A model generated the notes under the pieces. It saw only the letters and a list, made by a program, of their open reading frames with translations. It made no database searches and was not told where the DNA came from. A stretch of DNA of 64,000 bases from Polaromonas sp. AET17H-212 (GTDB lineage Bacteria; Pseudomonadota; Gammaproteobacteria; Burkholderiales; Burkholderiaceae_C): the NCBI RefSeq assembly GCF_002379085.1, contig NZ_NBZW01000002.1:1-64000 (forward strand), in the 5' to 3' direction. Every line of letters begins with the position of its first letter. The first letter of the stretch is position 1. This document shows positions 1 to 7,504 of the stretch, piece by piece. The translations under genes were made by a program, and so were the position numbers.

Positions 1-99
1 GCTTGCATGCACAAGTTGTTGACCATCCTGAATGCGGTCATCAAGTCAGGCAGGCCGTGGCAGGCCACCTTCGGTTGTGCACAGCTTGCCAACGCTTGA
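1..99 (+). mobile_element. C-terminal end of an IS110-family transposase (partial)
   Basis: An open frame enters from the left edge and stops at 97-99, giving 32 residues beginning ACMHKLLTILNAVIKSGRPW. The run of Met-x-Lys-Leu-Leu, an Asn-Ala pair and a terminal Pro-Trp looks like the C-terminus of IS110/IS1111 transposases (Transposase_20 domain). The rest of the element lies outside the window. Only a few dozen bases separate the stop from a truncated palindromic repeat, consistent with insertion into that repeat. The call rests on a short stretch and could be an ordinary gene end. Confidence 0.55.
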
Positions 100-137
100 A
101 AAAACCTCAAAATGGATTTGACTTTGAACACAGTTGC

Positions 138-241
138 TGATCCGCTTTTACCTGCGCTCCTCGGCCCAGCCCGACGGGTGGGTAAGAAATGCGGGTTCGG
201 GGTCGGGTGCGGGGATACATGACGCGCAAAGCGCGTCATGT
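138..241. repeat. Truncated copy of the large palindromic intergenic repeat
   Basis: The segment from CTGATCCGCTTTTACCTGCG onward matches, with few changes, the right arm (read in reverse complement) of the ~550-bp palindrome at 55975-56527, including the stretch CTCCTCGGCCCAGCCCGACG. Its centre is an 11-bp perfect hairpin with a 3-nt loop (217-227 and 231-241), which corresponds to the 13-bp central hairpin of the large copy at 56239-56267. The outer left arm is missing and replaced by the transposase end. The right arm past the central hairpin is not recognisable. Confidence 0.7.
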
Positions 242-330
242 CAGCGTCGAGCGGCCGTCATGTTTGCACGCGGCGGGCAGCACACGCGGCCAAATGAAGT
301 CCCCCTCCATCGCCCAGCGGGGCGAGGGCA

Positions 331-351
331 GGGGTTAGGGGTGGGGTGGGG
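331..351 (+). other. G-quadruplex-forming motif
   Basis: Four runs of exactly four G (331-334, 338-341, 343-346, 348-351) are separated by loops of 3, 1 and 1 nt, a textbook intramolecular G4 motif. It lies 48 bp past the pth stop codon, with the G-rich strand being the template for pth transcription. The rest of 242-398 holds no gene I can support. Confidence 0.6.
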
Positions 352-398
352 AGTTGGAACTACTGTCCGGGGCAGACTGCTGTCGCAGCGTGAAGCCG

Positions 399-1025
399 CT
401 AATCGTTGACGGAGTCGTCAGCCTCGGGCTTGCGCGGCGGCTTGGGCCGGGGCGGCGCGCTGGTGTGGATCAGCATGGTGGCTTTTTCCATCTCGCCGGC
501 CAGCAGCTCGGGCACGGCCTTGAGTGCGCGCGCGATGCTGTCCTCGATCGCCGCGCGGTGTTCCTGGGACGGCTTCTTCAGCACCCAGTTGATGACTTCG
601 GACTTCACGCCCGGATGGCCGACGCCGATGCGCAGGCGCCAGTAGTCGCCCGTGCCCAGCTGGGCATGGATGTCGCGCAGGCCGTTGTGCCCGGCGTGGC
701 TGCCGCCGAACTTGAGTTTGGCCTGGCCGGGGACGATGTCGAGTTCGTCGTGGGCCACCAGGATCTCTTCGGGGGCGATCTTGAAAAAACGTGCCAGCGC
801 CGCCACCGATTTGCCCGACAGGTTCATGAAGGTCATCGGCTCGAGCAGCCAGACGGTCTGGCCCCTGATGGTGGTGCGGGCGACGCGGCCGTGGTAGTTC
901 TTGTCGAGGGCCAGGCTCAGCTTGAGCTCGCGCGCCAGCGCCTCGGTCCACCAGAAACCGGCGTTGTGGCGGGTCGCCTCGTATTCAGGGCCGGGGTTTC
1001 CCAAGCCTACAAAAAGTTTGATCAT
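399..1025 (-). CDS. pth: Peptidyl-tRNA hydrolase
   Basis: Pth cleaves the ester bond of peptidyl-tRNAs that drop off ribosomes and recycles the tRNA in the cytoplasm. The 208-residue product begins [12 protein letters not shown]. The family's catalytic positions are at their E. coli numbers: Asn10, His20, Asp93 (in [10 protein letters not shown]) and Asn114 (GHNGL). A longer reading to 1103 adds a proline/arginine-rich tail not found in the family, so the ATG at 1025 is chosen. The C-terminal ~20 residues are Pro/Lys-rich. It is the last gene of the minus-strand prs-rplY-pth set, a common arrangement, and lies downstream of a strong terminator that ends rplY. Confidence 0.97.
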   Translation of the reverse strand: MIKLFVGLGNPGPEYEATRHNAGFWWTEALARELKLSLALDKNYHGRVARTTIRGQTVWLLEPMTFMNLSGKSVAALARFFKIAPEEILVAHDELDIVPGQAKLKFGGSHAGHNGLRDIHAQLGTGDYWRLRIGVGHPGVKSEVINWVLKKPSQEHRAAIEDSIARALKAVPELLAGEMEKATMLIHTSAPPRPKPPRKPEADDSVND

Positions 1026-1102
1026 GCGGTGTGATGAGAGGGGAAAACGGTCTGCAGGTGGGGCCCGCCACCGGATTATGGGTGCAGCAGGACCTTCCCC
1101 CA

Positions 1103-1140
1103 AGAAAAACGGCCCTTGACCTCCGGGGAGGACAAGGGCC
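1103..1140 (-). terminator. Intrinsic terminator of rplY
   Basis: A near-perfect hairpin at 1111-1140 (arms GGCCCTTG and CAAGGGCC with a paired CCTCC/GGAGG core) is followed on the minus strand by a T-rich tract (reverse complement of 1103-1109). It lies just after the rplY stop and before pth, so pth probably depends on readthrough or its own promoter. Confidence 0.85.
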
Positions 1141-1171
1141 GCGGGCCTTTTCAGGCCGATGCCGTCATGAA

Positions 1172-1870
1172 TTACTTCTTGGCAGCAGGCTTGGCAGCGT
1201 CAGCCTTGGCGCCGGCTTTGGCTTCCTTGGCGGCAGCGGCCTTGGCGGCCTTGGGATCCACAGGCACGGCAGCGGCAGCGGCGGCGGCAGCATCGGCTTC
1301 AGCTTCTTCCGAAACGGCAGAGACCGACACCAGCACCGGGTTGTCCATGCCGCCTTTGGCGACAAACTTCACGCCTTTTGGCAGCGTGATGTCCTTGACG
1401 TGCAGCGACGTGCCTTTTTTCAGGCCGCTCAGATCGACGGCGATGAATTCAGGCAGGTCTTTGGGCAGGCAGGAAATGCTCAGCTCGGTCAGCACGTGGT
1501 TGACCAGGCAGTTTTCGGCCTTGACCGCGGGGGACTCTTCCTGGCCGCTGTAGTGCAGTGGCACTTTCATGGTCAGGCGGGTCTTCGCGTCGACGCGCTG
1601 GAAGTCGATGTGCAGGACCAGTTGCTTGAACGGGTGCATCTGCAGATCGCGCAGCAAGACCTTTTGTGTCTTGCCGCCCAGTTCCATCTCGAGGACGGAA
1701 GCGTGGAAAGCTTCTTTCTTGATGGCGTGCCACAGTGCGTTGTGATCGAGTTCGATCAGCGACGGTTCACCGGTGCCACCGTAAACGATACCGGGCGTGC
1801 GGCCGGTGATGCGGAGACGGCGGCTCGCACCCGTACCCTGCTTGGCGCGCTCAAAAGCGACGAATTTCAT
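1172..1870 (-). CDS. rplY: 50S ribosomal protein L25/general stress protein Ctc
   Basis: L25 binds 5S rRNA in the large subunit. This is the long Ctc/TL5-type form of 232 residues: an N-terminal L25 barrel beginning [20 protein letters not shown], then a beta-rich domain, then an Ala/Lys-rich tail of about 45 residues ending KPAAKK. A start at 1882 would add MEKI, but the sequence GGAGAAG sits 4 nt upstream of the ATG at 1870 and decides the start. It lies between prs and pth, the usual Burkholderiales order, with terminator-like hairpins on both sides. Confidence 0.96.
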   Translation of the reverse strand: MKFVAFERAKQGTGASRRLRITGRTPGIVYGGTGEPSLIELDHNALWHAIKKEAFHASVLEMELGGKTQKVLLRDLQMHPFKQLVLHIDFQRVDAKTRLTMKVPLHYSGQEESPAVKAENCLVNHVLTELSISCLPKDLPEFIAVDLSGLKKGTSLHVKDITLPKGVKFVAKGGMDNPVLVSVSAVSEEAEADAAAAAAAAVPVDPKAAKAAAAKEAKAGAKADAAKPAAKK

Positions 1871-1914
1871 AATCTTCTCCAAAAGAGGTGGGCCGCGACC
1901 AGCTCACCCCGACA

Positions 1915-1937
1915 TAAAAAAGCTGCACGAATGCAGC
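1915..1937 (-). terminator. Terminator/attenuator between prs and rplY
   Basis: A 6-bp hairpin GCTGCA-CGAA-TGCAGC (1922-1937) is followed on the minus strand by a T run (reverse complement of 1915-1921). It lies in the 84-bp gap between prs and rplY and would separate, or attenuate, the two transcripts. Confidence 0.7.
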
Positions 1938-1954
1938 CGGCTTTTCGCTCCGGA

Positions 1955-2929
1955 TCAGAACAGGTTGTCCTGGTCCGAAAACAAACTCATGACCGACTCA
2001 CCGTTGGCGATGCGCTGGATTGTCTCGGCAATCAGCGGCGCCACGGAGAGCTGGCGAATTTTCTTGCAGTCCTGCGCGGCCTGGCTCAGGGGAATGGTGT
2101 TGGTGATCACCACTTCGTCGAGGGCTTCGCCCTGCGCAATGCGTTCAATCGCGGGGCCCGAAAAAATCGGGTGCGTGCAATAGGCGTACACCTTTTTGGC
2201 GCCGCGCTCCTTGAGCACCTCGGCCGCCTTGACCAGCGTGCCGGCCGTGTCGATCATGTCGTCCATGATGACGCAGTTGCGCCCGTCGATGTCGCCGATC
2301 ACGTGCATGACTTCGGACACATTGGCCTTGGGCCGGCGCTTGTCGATGATGGCCATGTCGCAGCCGAGCTGCTTGGCCAGCGCGCGGGCACGCACCACGC
2401 CGCCGACGTCGGGCGAGACCACCATCAGGTCGTTGTAGTTTTTCTGGCGCAGGTCGCCCAGCAGCACCGGCGAGGCATAGATGTTGTCTACCGGGATGTC
2501 GAAAAAGCCCTGGATCTGGTCGGCATGCAGGTCCATCGTCAGCACGCGCGAGACGCCGACGGCCTGCAGCATGTTGGCCACCACCTTGGCGCTGATGGGA
2601 ACGCGCGCCGAACGCGGACGGCGGTCCTGCCGGGCGTAGCCGAAGTAAGGAATCACGGCGGAAATGCGTTCGGCCGAAGCACGCTTGAGCGCGTCGACCA
2701 TGATCAGCAGTTCCATCAGGTTTTCGTTGGTCGGCGCGCAGGTGGACTGCACCACGAACACGTCACGCGCCCGCACATTCTGCTGAATCTCGACCGTCAC
2801 TTCTCCGTCGGAGAAACGTCCCACATGGGCGGCCCCCAGCGAAATGCCCAGATGCTGGGCGATCTCGGATGCCATGGCCGGATTGGCATTGCCCGTGAAA
2901 AGCATGAAGTCGGAGTGGTGCGGTTGCAT
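1955..2929 (-). CDS. prs: Ribose-phosphate pyrophosphokinase (PRPP synthetase)
   Basis: Prs transfers pyrophosphate from ATP to ribose 5-phosphate, making PRPP for purine, pyrimidine, NAD, His and Trp synthesis. The 324-residue protein has the class I landmarks: a flexible-loop region around [17 protein letters not shown], the divalent-cation/PRPP motif [15 protein letters not shown], and the ribose-phosphate binding loop [13 protein letters not shown]. The start [17 protein letters not shown] matches the N-terminal shape usual in Comamonadaceae, although no strong ribosome binding site is visible. A tRNA-Gln gene precedes it, as in many proteobacteria. Confidence 0.97.
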   Translation of the reverse strand: MQPHHSDFMLFTGNANPAMASEIAQHLGISLGAAHVGRFSDGEVTVEIQQNVRARDVFVVQSTCAPTNENLMELLIMVDALKRASAERISAVIPYFGYARQDRRPRSARVPISAKVVANMLQAVGVSRVLTMDLHADQIQGFFDIPVDNIYASPVLLGDLRQKNYNDLMVVSPDVGGVVRARALAKQLGCDMAIIDKRRPKANVSEVMHVIGDIDGRNCVIMDDMIDTAGTLVKAAEVLKERGAKKVYAYCTHPIFSGPAIERIAQGEALDEVVITNTIPLSQAAQDCKKIRQLSVAPLIAETIQRIANGESVMSLFSDQDNLF

Positions 2930-3175
2930 GTGTGGCCCAGCGGGTGTCTAGGAGGGGGAACGTTGCCGAATGGATAAAAGCAATAAACGCACTGAAAACA
3001 CGGACGCCCTGTGTCCGTCCCATGTCAATGCGGCTTCTGGCCATTTCCTGCCCGGCCAATTCAGCGTCTGAATTGCGCAGGCAGCGCCTTCACCGGAGAC
3101 ACTCAACAGTCAGCGAGCACGGCCCCCGTTGTCGGGTGGCCTAAAAACTCGGACCCCCATGGGACCCGAAAATTT

Positions 3176-3252
3176 TGGCAGGGGTGGAAGGATTCGAACC
3201 TGCGAATGCCGGAATCAAAATCCGGTGCCTTAACCAACTTGGCGACACCCCT
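3176..3252 (-). tRNA. tRNA-Gln (anticodon TTG)
   Basis: The minus strand folds as a 77-nt cloverleaf: acceptor AGGGGTG/CACCCCT, anticodon loop containing TTG in ATTTTGATT, T-arm GCAGG-TTCGAAT-CCTTC with one imperfect pair, discriminator G and an encoded CCA. It lies between ispE and prs, the classic ispE-tRNA-Gln-prs order. Confidence 0.95.
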
Positions 3253-3358
3253 ACACAGGTAGATTGTCGGAGCTGAAAACTGTCAAAGACAGCTGTCAGG
3301 GGACCAGCAACCAACCCTTTAATCGTTGTTTCTGGAAACACATTCCATGGCCCTTATC

Positions 3359-4252
3359 TTACCAACCGGCCAGAGGATGTGCATCCAGGTTGCTGCACTT
3401 GCGGACTTGCCAGTCGCCCGGGGCGACCGCTAGTTCCATCTCGTGCGGCATATGCGCAAATACAGCACTTCCCGAGCCAGTCATGCGGCCTTGCAAATGC
3501 TGCATGGAGAGCCAATCGAGGGATTGACCAACCTGCGGACACAAGGCCTGCGCGACTGGCTGCAAGTCGTTATGGCCGAATTCGTAAACAGAGCCATTTG
3601 CGTTTGCAGCAAAGCCTCGGATTGTAGCAGTTTCTGTATCGCGTTTGAGCCCGGGCGAGCGGAAAATGGCGTCGGTCGGCAGCCCGGCGGCGGGTTTGAC
3701 CACCACAAAGCGGGCGGCGGGCAGGGCCAAGGGCGTGATTTTTTCGCCGACACCTTCGACCCAGGCGTGGCCGCCGCTGAGGAAAAACGGCACGTCAGCA
3801 CCGAGGCCGAGGGCGATGGCCTGCAGTTGCGCGGCGGGCAGCCTGACGCCCCACAGGCGTTGCAGCGCCAGCAGGCAGCTGGCGGCATCGGACGAGCCGC
3901 CGCCCATGCCAGCCTGCGACGGAATGCGTTTTTTCAGACCGATGTGCACGCCCAGCGCGGTGCCGGACGCGTGTTGCAGTGCCCGTGCGGCACGCACCAC
4001 CAGGTCTTCGGCGGGCAGCGCCTCGCTGGCCTCGCTGCCAAGGTCGGTGCGCGTGATCCGGCCATCCTGGCGCAGCTCGAAATGCAGGGTGTCACACCAG
4101 TCGATCAGCATGAACACCGACTGCAGCAGGTGGTAGCCGTCGGGGCGGCGCCCGGTGATGTGCAGAAACAGGTTGAGTTTGGCCGGCGCCGCGACATCGT
4201 AGATCGCCTTCAGCGGCGCGGCCGAGGCAGGGCGCGGCAGGCCGGCTTGCAT
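3359..4252 (-). CDS. ispE: 4-diphosphocytidyl-2-C-methyl-D-erythritol kinase
   Basis: IspE phosphorylates CDP-methylerythritol with ATP in the non-mevalonate (MEP) isoprenoid pathway. The 297-residue GHMP kinase shows the N-terminal substrate motif APAKLNLFLHITGRRPDGYH, the glycine-rich ATP loop PSQAGMGGGSSDAA, and the C-terminal MTGSGSAVFA motif. The ATG at 4250-4252 shares one base with the lolB stop codon (TGATG), so translation is probably coupled. An alternative TTG start one codon earlier is less likely. Confidence 0.96.
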   Translation of the reverse strand: MQAGLPRPASAAPLKAIYDVAAPAKLNLFLHITGRRPDGYHLLQSVFMLIDWCDTLHFELRQDGRITRTDLGSEASEALPAEDLVVRAARALQHASGTALGVHIGLKKRIPSQAGMGGGSSDAASCLLALQRLWGVRLPAAQLQAIALGLGADVPFFLSGGHAWVEGVGEKITPLALPAARFVVVKPAAGLPTDAIFRSPGLKRDTETATIRGFAANANGSVYEFGHNDLQPVAQALCPQVGQSLDWLSMQHLQGRMTGSGSAVFAHMPHEMELAVAPGDWQVRKCSNLDAHPLAGW

Positions 4253-4773
4253 CAAGGCGTCGCCAGCACGATGCGCAGGTCGGAGCGCGGCTGCGGCATG
4301 GTCCGGCTGGCCGAAATACGGCCCTCGGCCTGTTGCGACAGATCGGCATTCCAGCCGTCCGCGACGGTGTTTTTGCCGTCCAGCCAGTCAAACAGCGCGG
4401 GCAGCGGCACGGCTGCGCCGGTGGCTTTTTCTATCAGTTCGTCGACGCTGGCAAAGCGCTGGATCTGGTTGCCGGAATCGAGCACGGCCTCCTGCGGCGA
4501 CCAGCGCAGCACGGCCAGGCTGTTGCCCAGCGGGCTGTTCAGCGTCAGTTCGCCCTGCGTGGGGTTGCCCTTGAGTTCGAAGCCGGCAAAAAAGGCCTGA
4601 GGCGGCTCGCTTTGCACCTGCAGGCTGAGGCGGCCTGACCAGAACGAAATTTTGGTGTCATTCGGGCCGACCGCCCTGGGCGGGCTGGCGCAGCCCGCCA
4701 TGAAAGCTGTCGCCATCAGCAAGCCTGCCAGCAGGGCGGCGCGCCGGCGCAAGGGGGTGAACGTGACGGTCAT
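4252..4773 (-). CDS. lolB: Outer-membrane lipoprotein receptor LolB
   Basis: LolB accepts lipoproteins from periplasmic LolA and inserts them into the inner leaflet of the outer membrane. The 173-residue precursor starts MTVTFTPLRRRAALLAGLLM with a basic n-region, a hydrophobic core and a lipobox FMAGC, so it is itself a lipoprotein. Family features include WSGRLSLQVQSEPPQAFFAGF and a conserved PALFDWLDG region. It begins 7 bp after the upstream TPR gene ends and overlaps ispE by one base, forming an operon; the lolB-ispE pairing is standard in proteobacteria. Confidence 0.93.
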   Translation of the reverse strand: MTVTFTPLRRRAALLAGLLMATAFMAGCASPPRAVGPNDTKISFWSGRLSLQVQSEPPQAFFAGFELKGNPTQGELTLNSPLGNSLAVLRWSPQEAVLDSGNQIQRFASVDELIEKATGAAVPLPALFDWLDGKNTVADGWNADLSQQAEGRISASRTMPQPRSDLRIVLATP

Positions 4774-4780
4774 GGGCGGT

Positions 4781-6550
4781 TTACAGCCTGACCCGCAGGC
4801 GCTTGAGGGTCTCCAGCAGCGTCTCGTTCTCGGCGTTGAGCAGCATGCCTTCCTTCCAGACGGCCAGTGCCCTGTCGCGCTGACCCAGGCTCCAGAGGAC
4901 CTCGCCGAAATGCGCGGCGATCTCGGCGTCGGGCTTGGCCTTGTAGGCAGCTTCAAAAATGCTCAGGGCTTCGGCCTTGTTGCCCAGGCGGAACTCCACC
5001 CAGCCCAGGCTGTCCTTGATGAAGGGGTCCTCGGGTGCGTACTCCAGTGCCTTGAGGATCAGCTGTTTGGCTTCGGGCAGGCGCACGTTGCGATCGGCCA
5101 GCGAGTACCCCAGCGCGTTGTAGGCGTGGTGGTAGTCGGGCTTGCGCTCCACCACCTGGCGCAGCAGGCGTTCCATTTCCGGCAGGGCATCGAGCTTCTC
5201 GGCCATCATGGCCTGGTCGTAGAGAAGTTCGGGTTCGTCCGGGAATTGCGTGACGGCTTGCGCCAGCAACTCGTAAGCGCTGCGGTATTCCTTCTGCTCG
5301 CGCAGCAGGTTGATCTCGGCCATCAGCTTGATGCGTTTGTCATCGGGGTTGCGTTCGGGCAATTTCCGGATCAGCTGGCGGGCCTCGGCGAGTTTGCCCT
5401 GTCGGGCCAGCAGCGAAGCGCGGCGCACCTGCGCCTGGGCCAGTTCCTGCGCGTCGGGGATCTTGGCGATCCAGCTTTCCGCTGCGGCGAAATCCCGGCG
5501 TTTTTCTGCAATCTGCGCGAGCGACAGGTAGGCCTGCGACAGGCCGCGACTGGTCTGTGGCTGGGCTTCACCCTGGCTGGCCAGTTCGATATAACGCAGC
5601 AGCGACGTCTGCGCTGGCGCCAACTGGTTGTCCTGCAGCTGCAGGGAGCCCAGCACCAACCAGCCTTCGGGGTAGTCGGGCTTGTCGCGCGTGACCAGCT
5701 GCAGTTGCGTGCTGGCTTCGGCATAACGCTGGACATCGAGCAGGACGCGGGCATAGAGCATGCGTATTTCGGGCGCGGTCTTGGGGTTGCCCGCCAGGTA
5801 TTTCTGGACCAGGGCCTCGGCACGCGGCAGTTTGGGATCCATCAATTCCAGTGCCAGCAAGGTCGGCCCTTCCGCCGCGGGGTCGAGCGCCTGTCCACGT
5901 TCGGCAGCCTCCAGCGCGCCAGGCAGTTCGCCGGCGGCCAGCCGCATGCGCCCGACGGCGGTCCAGGCGGCTGCGCCCGTGGCGGGGGCCTTGAGCTCGT
6001 CGGCCAGCGCCTGCTCGAGCACGCTGGCGGCGAGTTTTTTGTCGCCGACACGGGCAAAAAATCGTGGCAGGGTGATGATGGCCTGCGGGCGTTCGACCTG
6101 GGGCGTGAGCTTCACTTCATCTTTCAGCGGCTCCGTGGTCTCGGTGATGCGGTTCAGTGCCAGCAGGATTTGCAGCACATAGCGGTTGGCTTCGCGCGAG
6201 GCTGGCTGGGCCTGGCGCCAGGCCTGTGCGGCCTGCAGCGCTGCGTCGCCCGAGCGCGATTGCAGGGCAATGTCGGCTGCGCGCTGGTACAGCTGGGCGT
6301 CGTTGGTTTTGCGGGCAGCGTCCAGCATCAGTGAAAAACCGGTCGGGGCATCACCTTCCCGGGCCGTGAGTTCGCCGAGCAGCACCTCGTAGAACAGTTC
6401 CCCGTCCAGGCGGGAGGGCACGGGGGTGGCGTCCTGGGCAGCCGCCGGCGCCTCAGGCTGGGCGGCGGGTGGCACGGCCGGGGCGGGCTGGGCCCACAGC
6501 GCCGGCACTGCCAGGAAAACTGCACTGAAAACGCTGATAAGTTGTTTCAT
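4781..6550 (-). CDS. Tetratricopeptide-repeat periplasmic or envelope protein
   Basis: A 589-residue protein with an N-terminal signal peptide (MKQLISVFSAVFLAVPALWA followed by an Ala/Pro-rich spacer) and many degenerate 34-residue TPR helices through to the C-terminus, for example the segment around AYNALGYSLADRNVRLPEAK. TPR arrays act as protein-docking scaffolds; no catalytic domain is visible. The ATG at 6550 is chosen because everything downstream forms a normal signal sequence. It heads the lolB-ispE operon and is found at this place in many Burkholderiales, suggesting an envelope-assembly role, which is inference only. Confidence 0.85.
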   Translation of the reverse strand: MKQLISVFSAVFLAVPALWAQPAPAVPPAAQPEAPAAAQDATPVPSRLDGELFYEVLLGELTAREGDAPTGFSLMLDAARKTNDAQLYQRAADIALQSRSGDAALQAAQAWRQAQPASREANRYVLQILLALNRITETTEPLKDEVKLTPQVERPQAIITLPRFFARVGDKKLAASVLEQALADELKAPATGAAAWTAVGRMRLAAGELPGALEAAERGQALDPAAEGPTLLALELMDPKLPRAEALVQKYLAGNPKTAPEIRMLYARVLLDVQRYAEASTQLQLVTRDKPDYPEGWLVLGSLQLQDNQLAPAQTSLLRYIELASQGEAQPQTSRGLSQAYLSLAQIAEKRRDFAAAESWIAKIPDAQELAQAQVRRASLLARQGKLAEARQLIRKLPERNPDDKRIKLMAEINLLREQKEYRSAYELLAQAVTQFPDEPELLYDQAMMAEKLDALPEMERLLRQVVERKPDYHHAYNALGYSLADRNVRLPEAKQLILKALEYAPEDPFIKDSLGWVEFRLGNKAEALSIFEAAYKAKPDAEIAAHFGEVLWSLGQRDRALAVWKEGMLLNAENETLLETLKRLRVRL

Positions 6551-6614
6551 CAGACCATGATAATTGAAGCCCTGCGCCCATGTAGGTGTGTTCCGTGATT
6601 GACCCGAGTTGCCC

Positions 6615-7430
6615 ATGCCCGAATTGCCTGAAGTCGAAGTCACCCGCCTGAGTTTTGCCAGCCGCATTGCCGGCGCAAAAATACTGGACCTGCAGATGGG
6701 CAAGCCGCTGCGCTGGCCCCTGGGCTGCGATGCTGCGCACCTGACCGGGCGCACCGTGCTTGAGGTCCGCCGGCGCGGCAAATACCTTCTGCTCGACACC
6801 ACCGGCGGCCTGCTGCTGATCCATCTGGGCATGTCCGGCAGCCTGGGATTCGGGGCGGACTTGCCGCCGCCCGGAAAACACGACCATTTCGACATGCGTA
6901 CCACGGCAGGCACCTTGCGGCTGCACGACCCGCGCCGCTTTGGTGCCGTGGTGTACGCGCCTGCCGAGCACGACGCTGCTGCGCAAAAGCTTCTGGGCCG
7001 GCTGGGCGTGGAACCGCTGACGGATGCGTTTGACGCGCTGGCCTTTTACCGCGCGCTGCAAGGCAGGCAGACGGCGATCAAGCAAGTGCTGCTGGCCGGC
7101 GAGATCGTTGTCGGTGTCGGCAACATCTATGCCTCGGAAGCGCTGTTCATGGCCGGCATCCGTCCGACCGTGCGGGCGGGGCGGCTGAGCAAGCCCCGCG
7201 CCGCCAGGCTGCATGCGGCGATCCGCAGCGTGTTGTCGCAAGCGCTTGCAAAAGGCGGCAGCACCCTGAAGGATTTTTCCAACGCCATGGGCGAGAGCGG
7301 CTACTTCCAGCTCGAAACCATGGTGTACGACCGGGCCGGCCTTCCCTGCAAGCTGTGTGCGGCGCCGATCCGCATGCTCCGGCAGGGCCAGCGTTCCACT
7401 TTTTACTGTGTCAACTGCCAGAAACCCTGA
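6615..7430 (+). CDS. mutM: Formamidopyrimidine-DNA glycosylase (Fpg)
   Basis: Fpg excises 8-oxoguanine and formamidopyrimidines and nicks the abasic site by beta/delta elimination. After Met removal the mature N-terminus PELPEVEVT supplies the catalytic Pro and Glu. The helix-two-turn-helix segment ([13 protein letters not shown]) and a C-terminal zinc finger with four Cys (CKLCAAP ... YCVNCQKP) are intact. It is 271 residues, the usual length. An upstream TTG at 6609 would put two residues before the essential Pro, so the ATG at 6615 is the start. It is divergent from the TPR gene and lies near mutY, its partner in the 8-oxoG repair system. Confidence 0.97.
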   Translation: MPELPEVEVTRLSFASRIAGAKILDLQMGKPLRWPLGCDAAHLTGRTVLEVRRRGKYLLLDTTGGLLLIHLGMSGSLGFGADLPPPGKHDHFDMRTTAGTLRLHDPRRFGAVVYAPAEHDAAAQKLLGRLGVEPLTDAFDALAFYRALQGRQTAIKQVLLAGEIVVGVGNIYASEALFMAGIRPTVRAGRLSKPRAARLHAAIRSVLSQALAKGGSTLKDFSNAMGESGYFQLETMVYDRAGLPCKLCAAPIRMLRQGQRSTFYCVNCQKP

Positions 7431-7449
7431 ACACCCGTCCCGCCCGGGG

Positions 7450-7479
7450 CTGACCGTTTCCGGTGGGCGATGCTATATT
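7450..7479 (+). promoter_or_regulatory. Possible sigma-70 promoter for the dynamin-like gene
   Basis: A -10-like TATATT (7474-7479) lies 18 bp after a -35-like CTGACC (7450-7455), within the 74-bp gap between mutM and the GTPase gene, 25 bp before its start codon. Confidence 0.35.
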
Positions 7480-7504
7480 GACCGATCTATGTCCACGGCG
7501 CACC

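Noticed and set aside
354..1034. Open frame opposite pth
   Set aside because: Shadow of pth, which has all catalytic residues; no independent signal.
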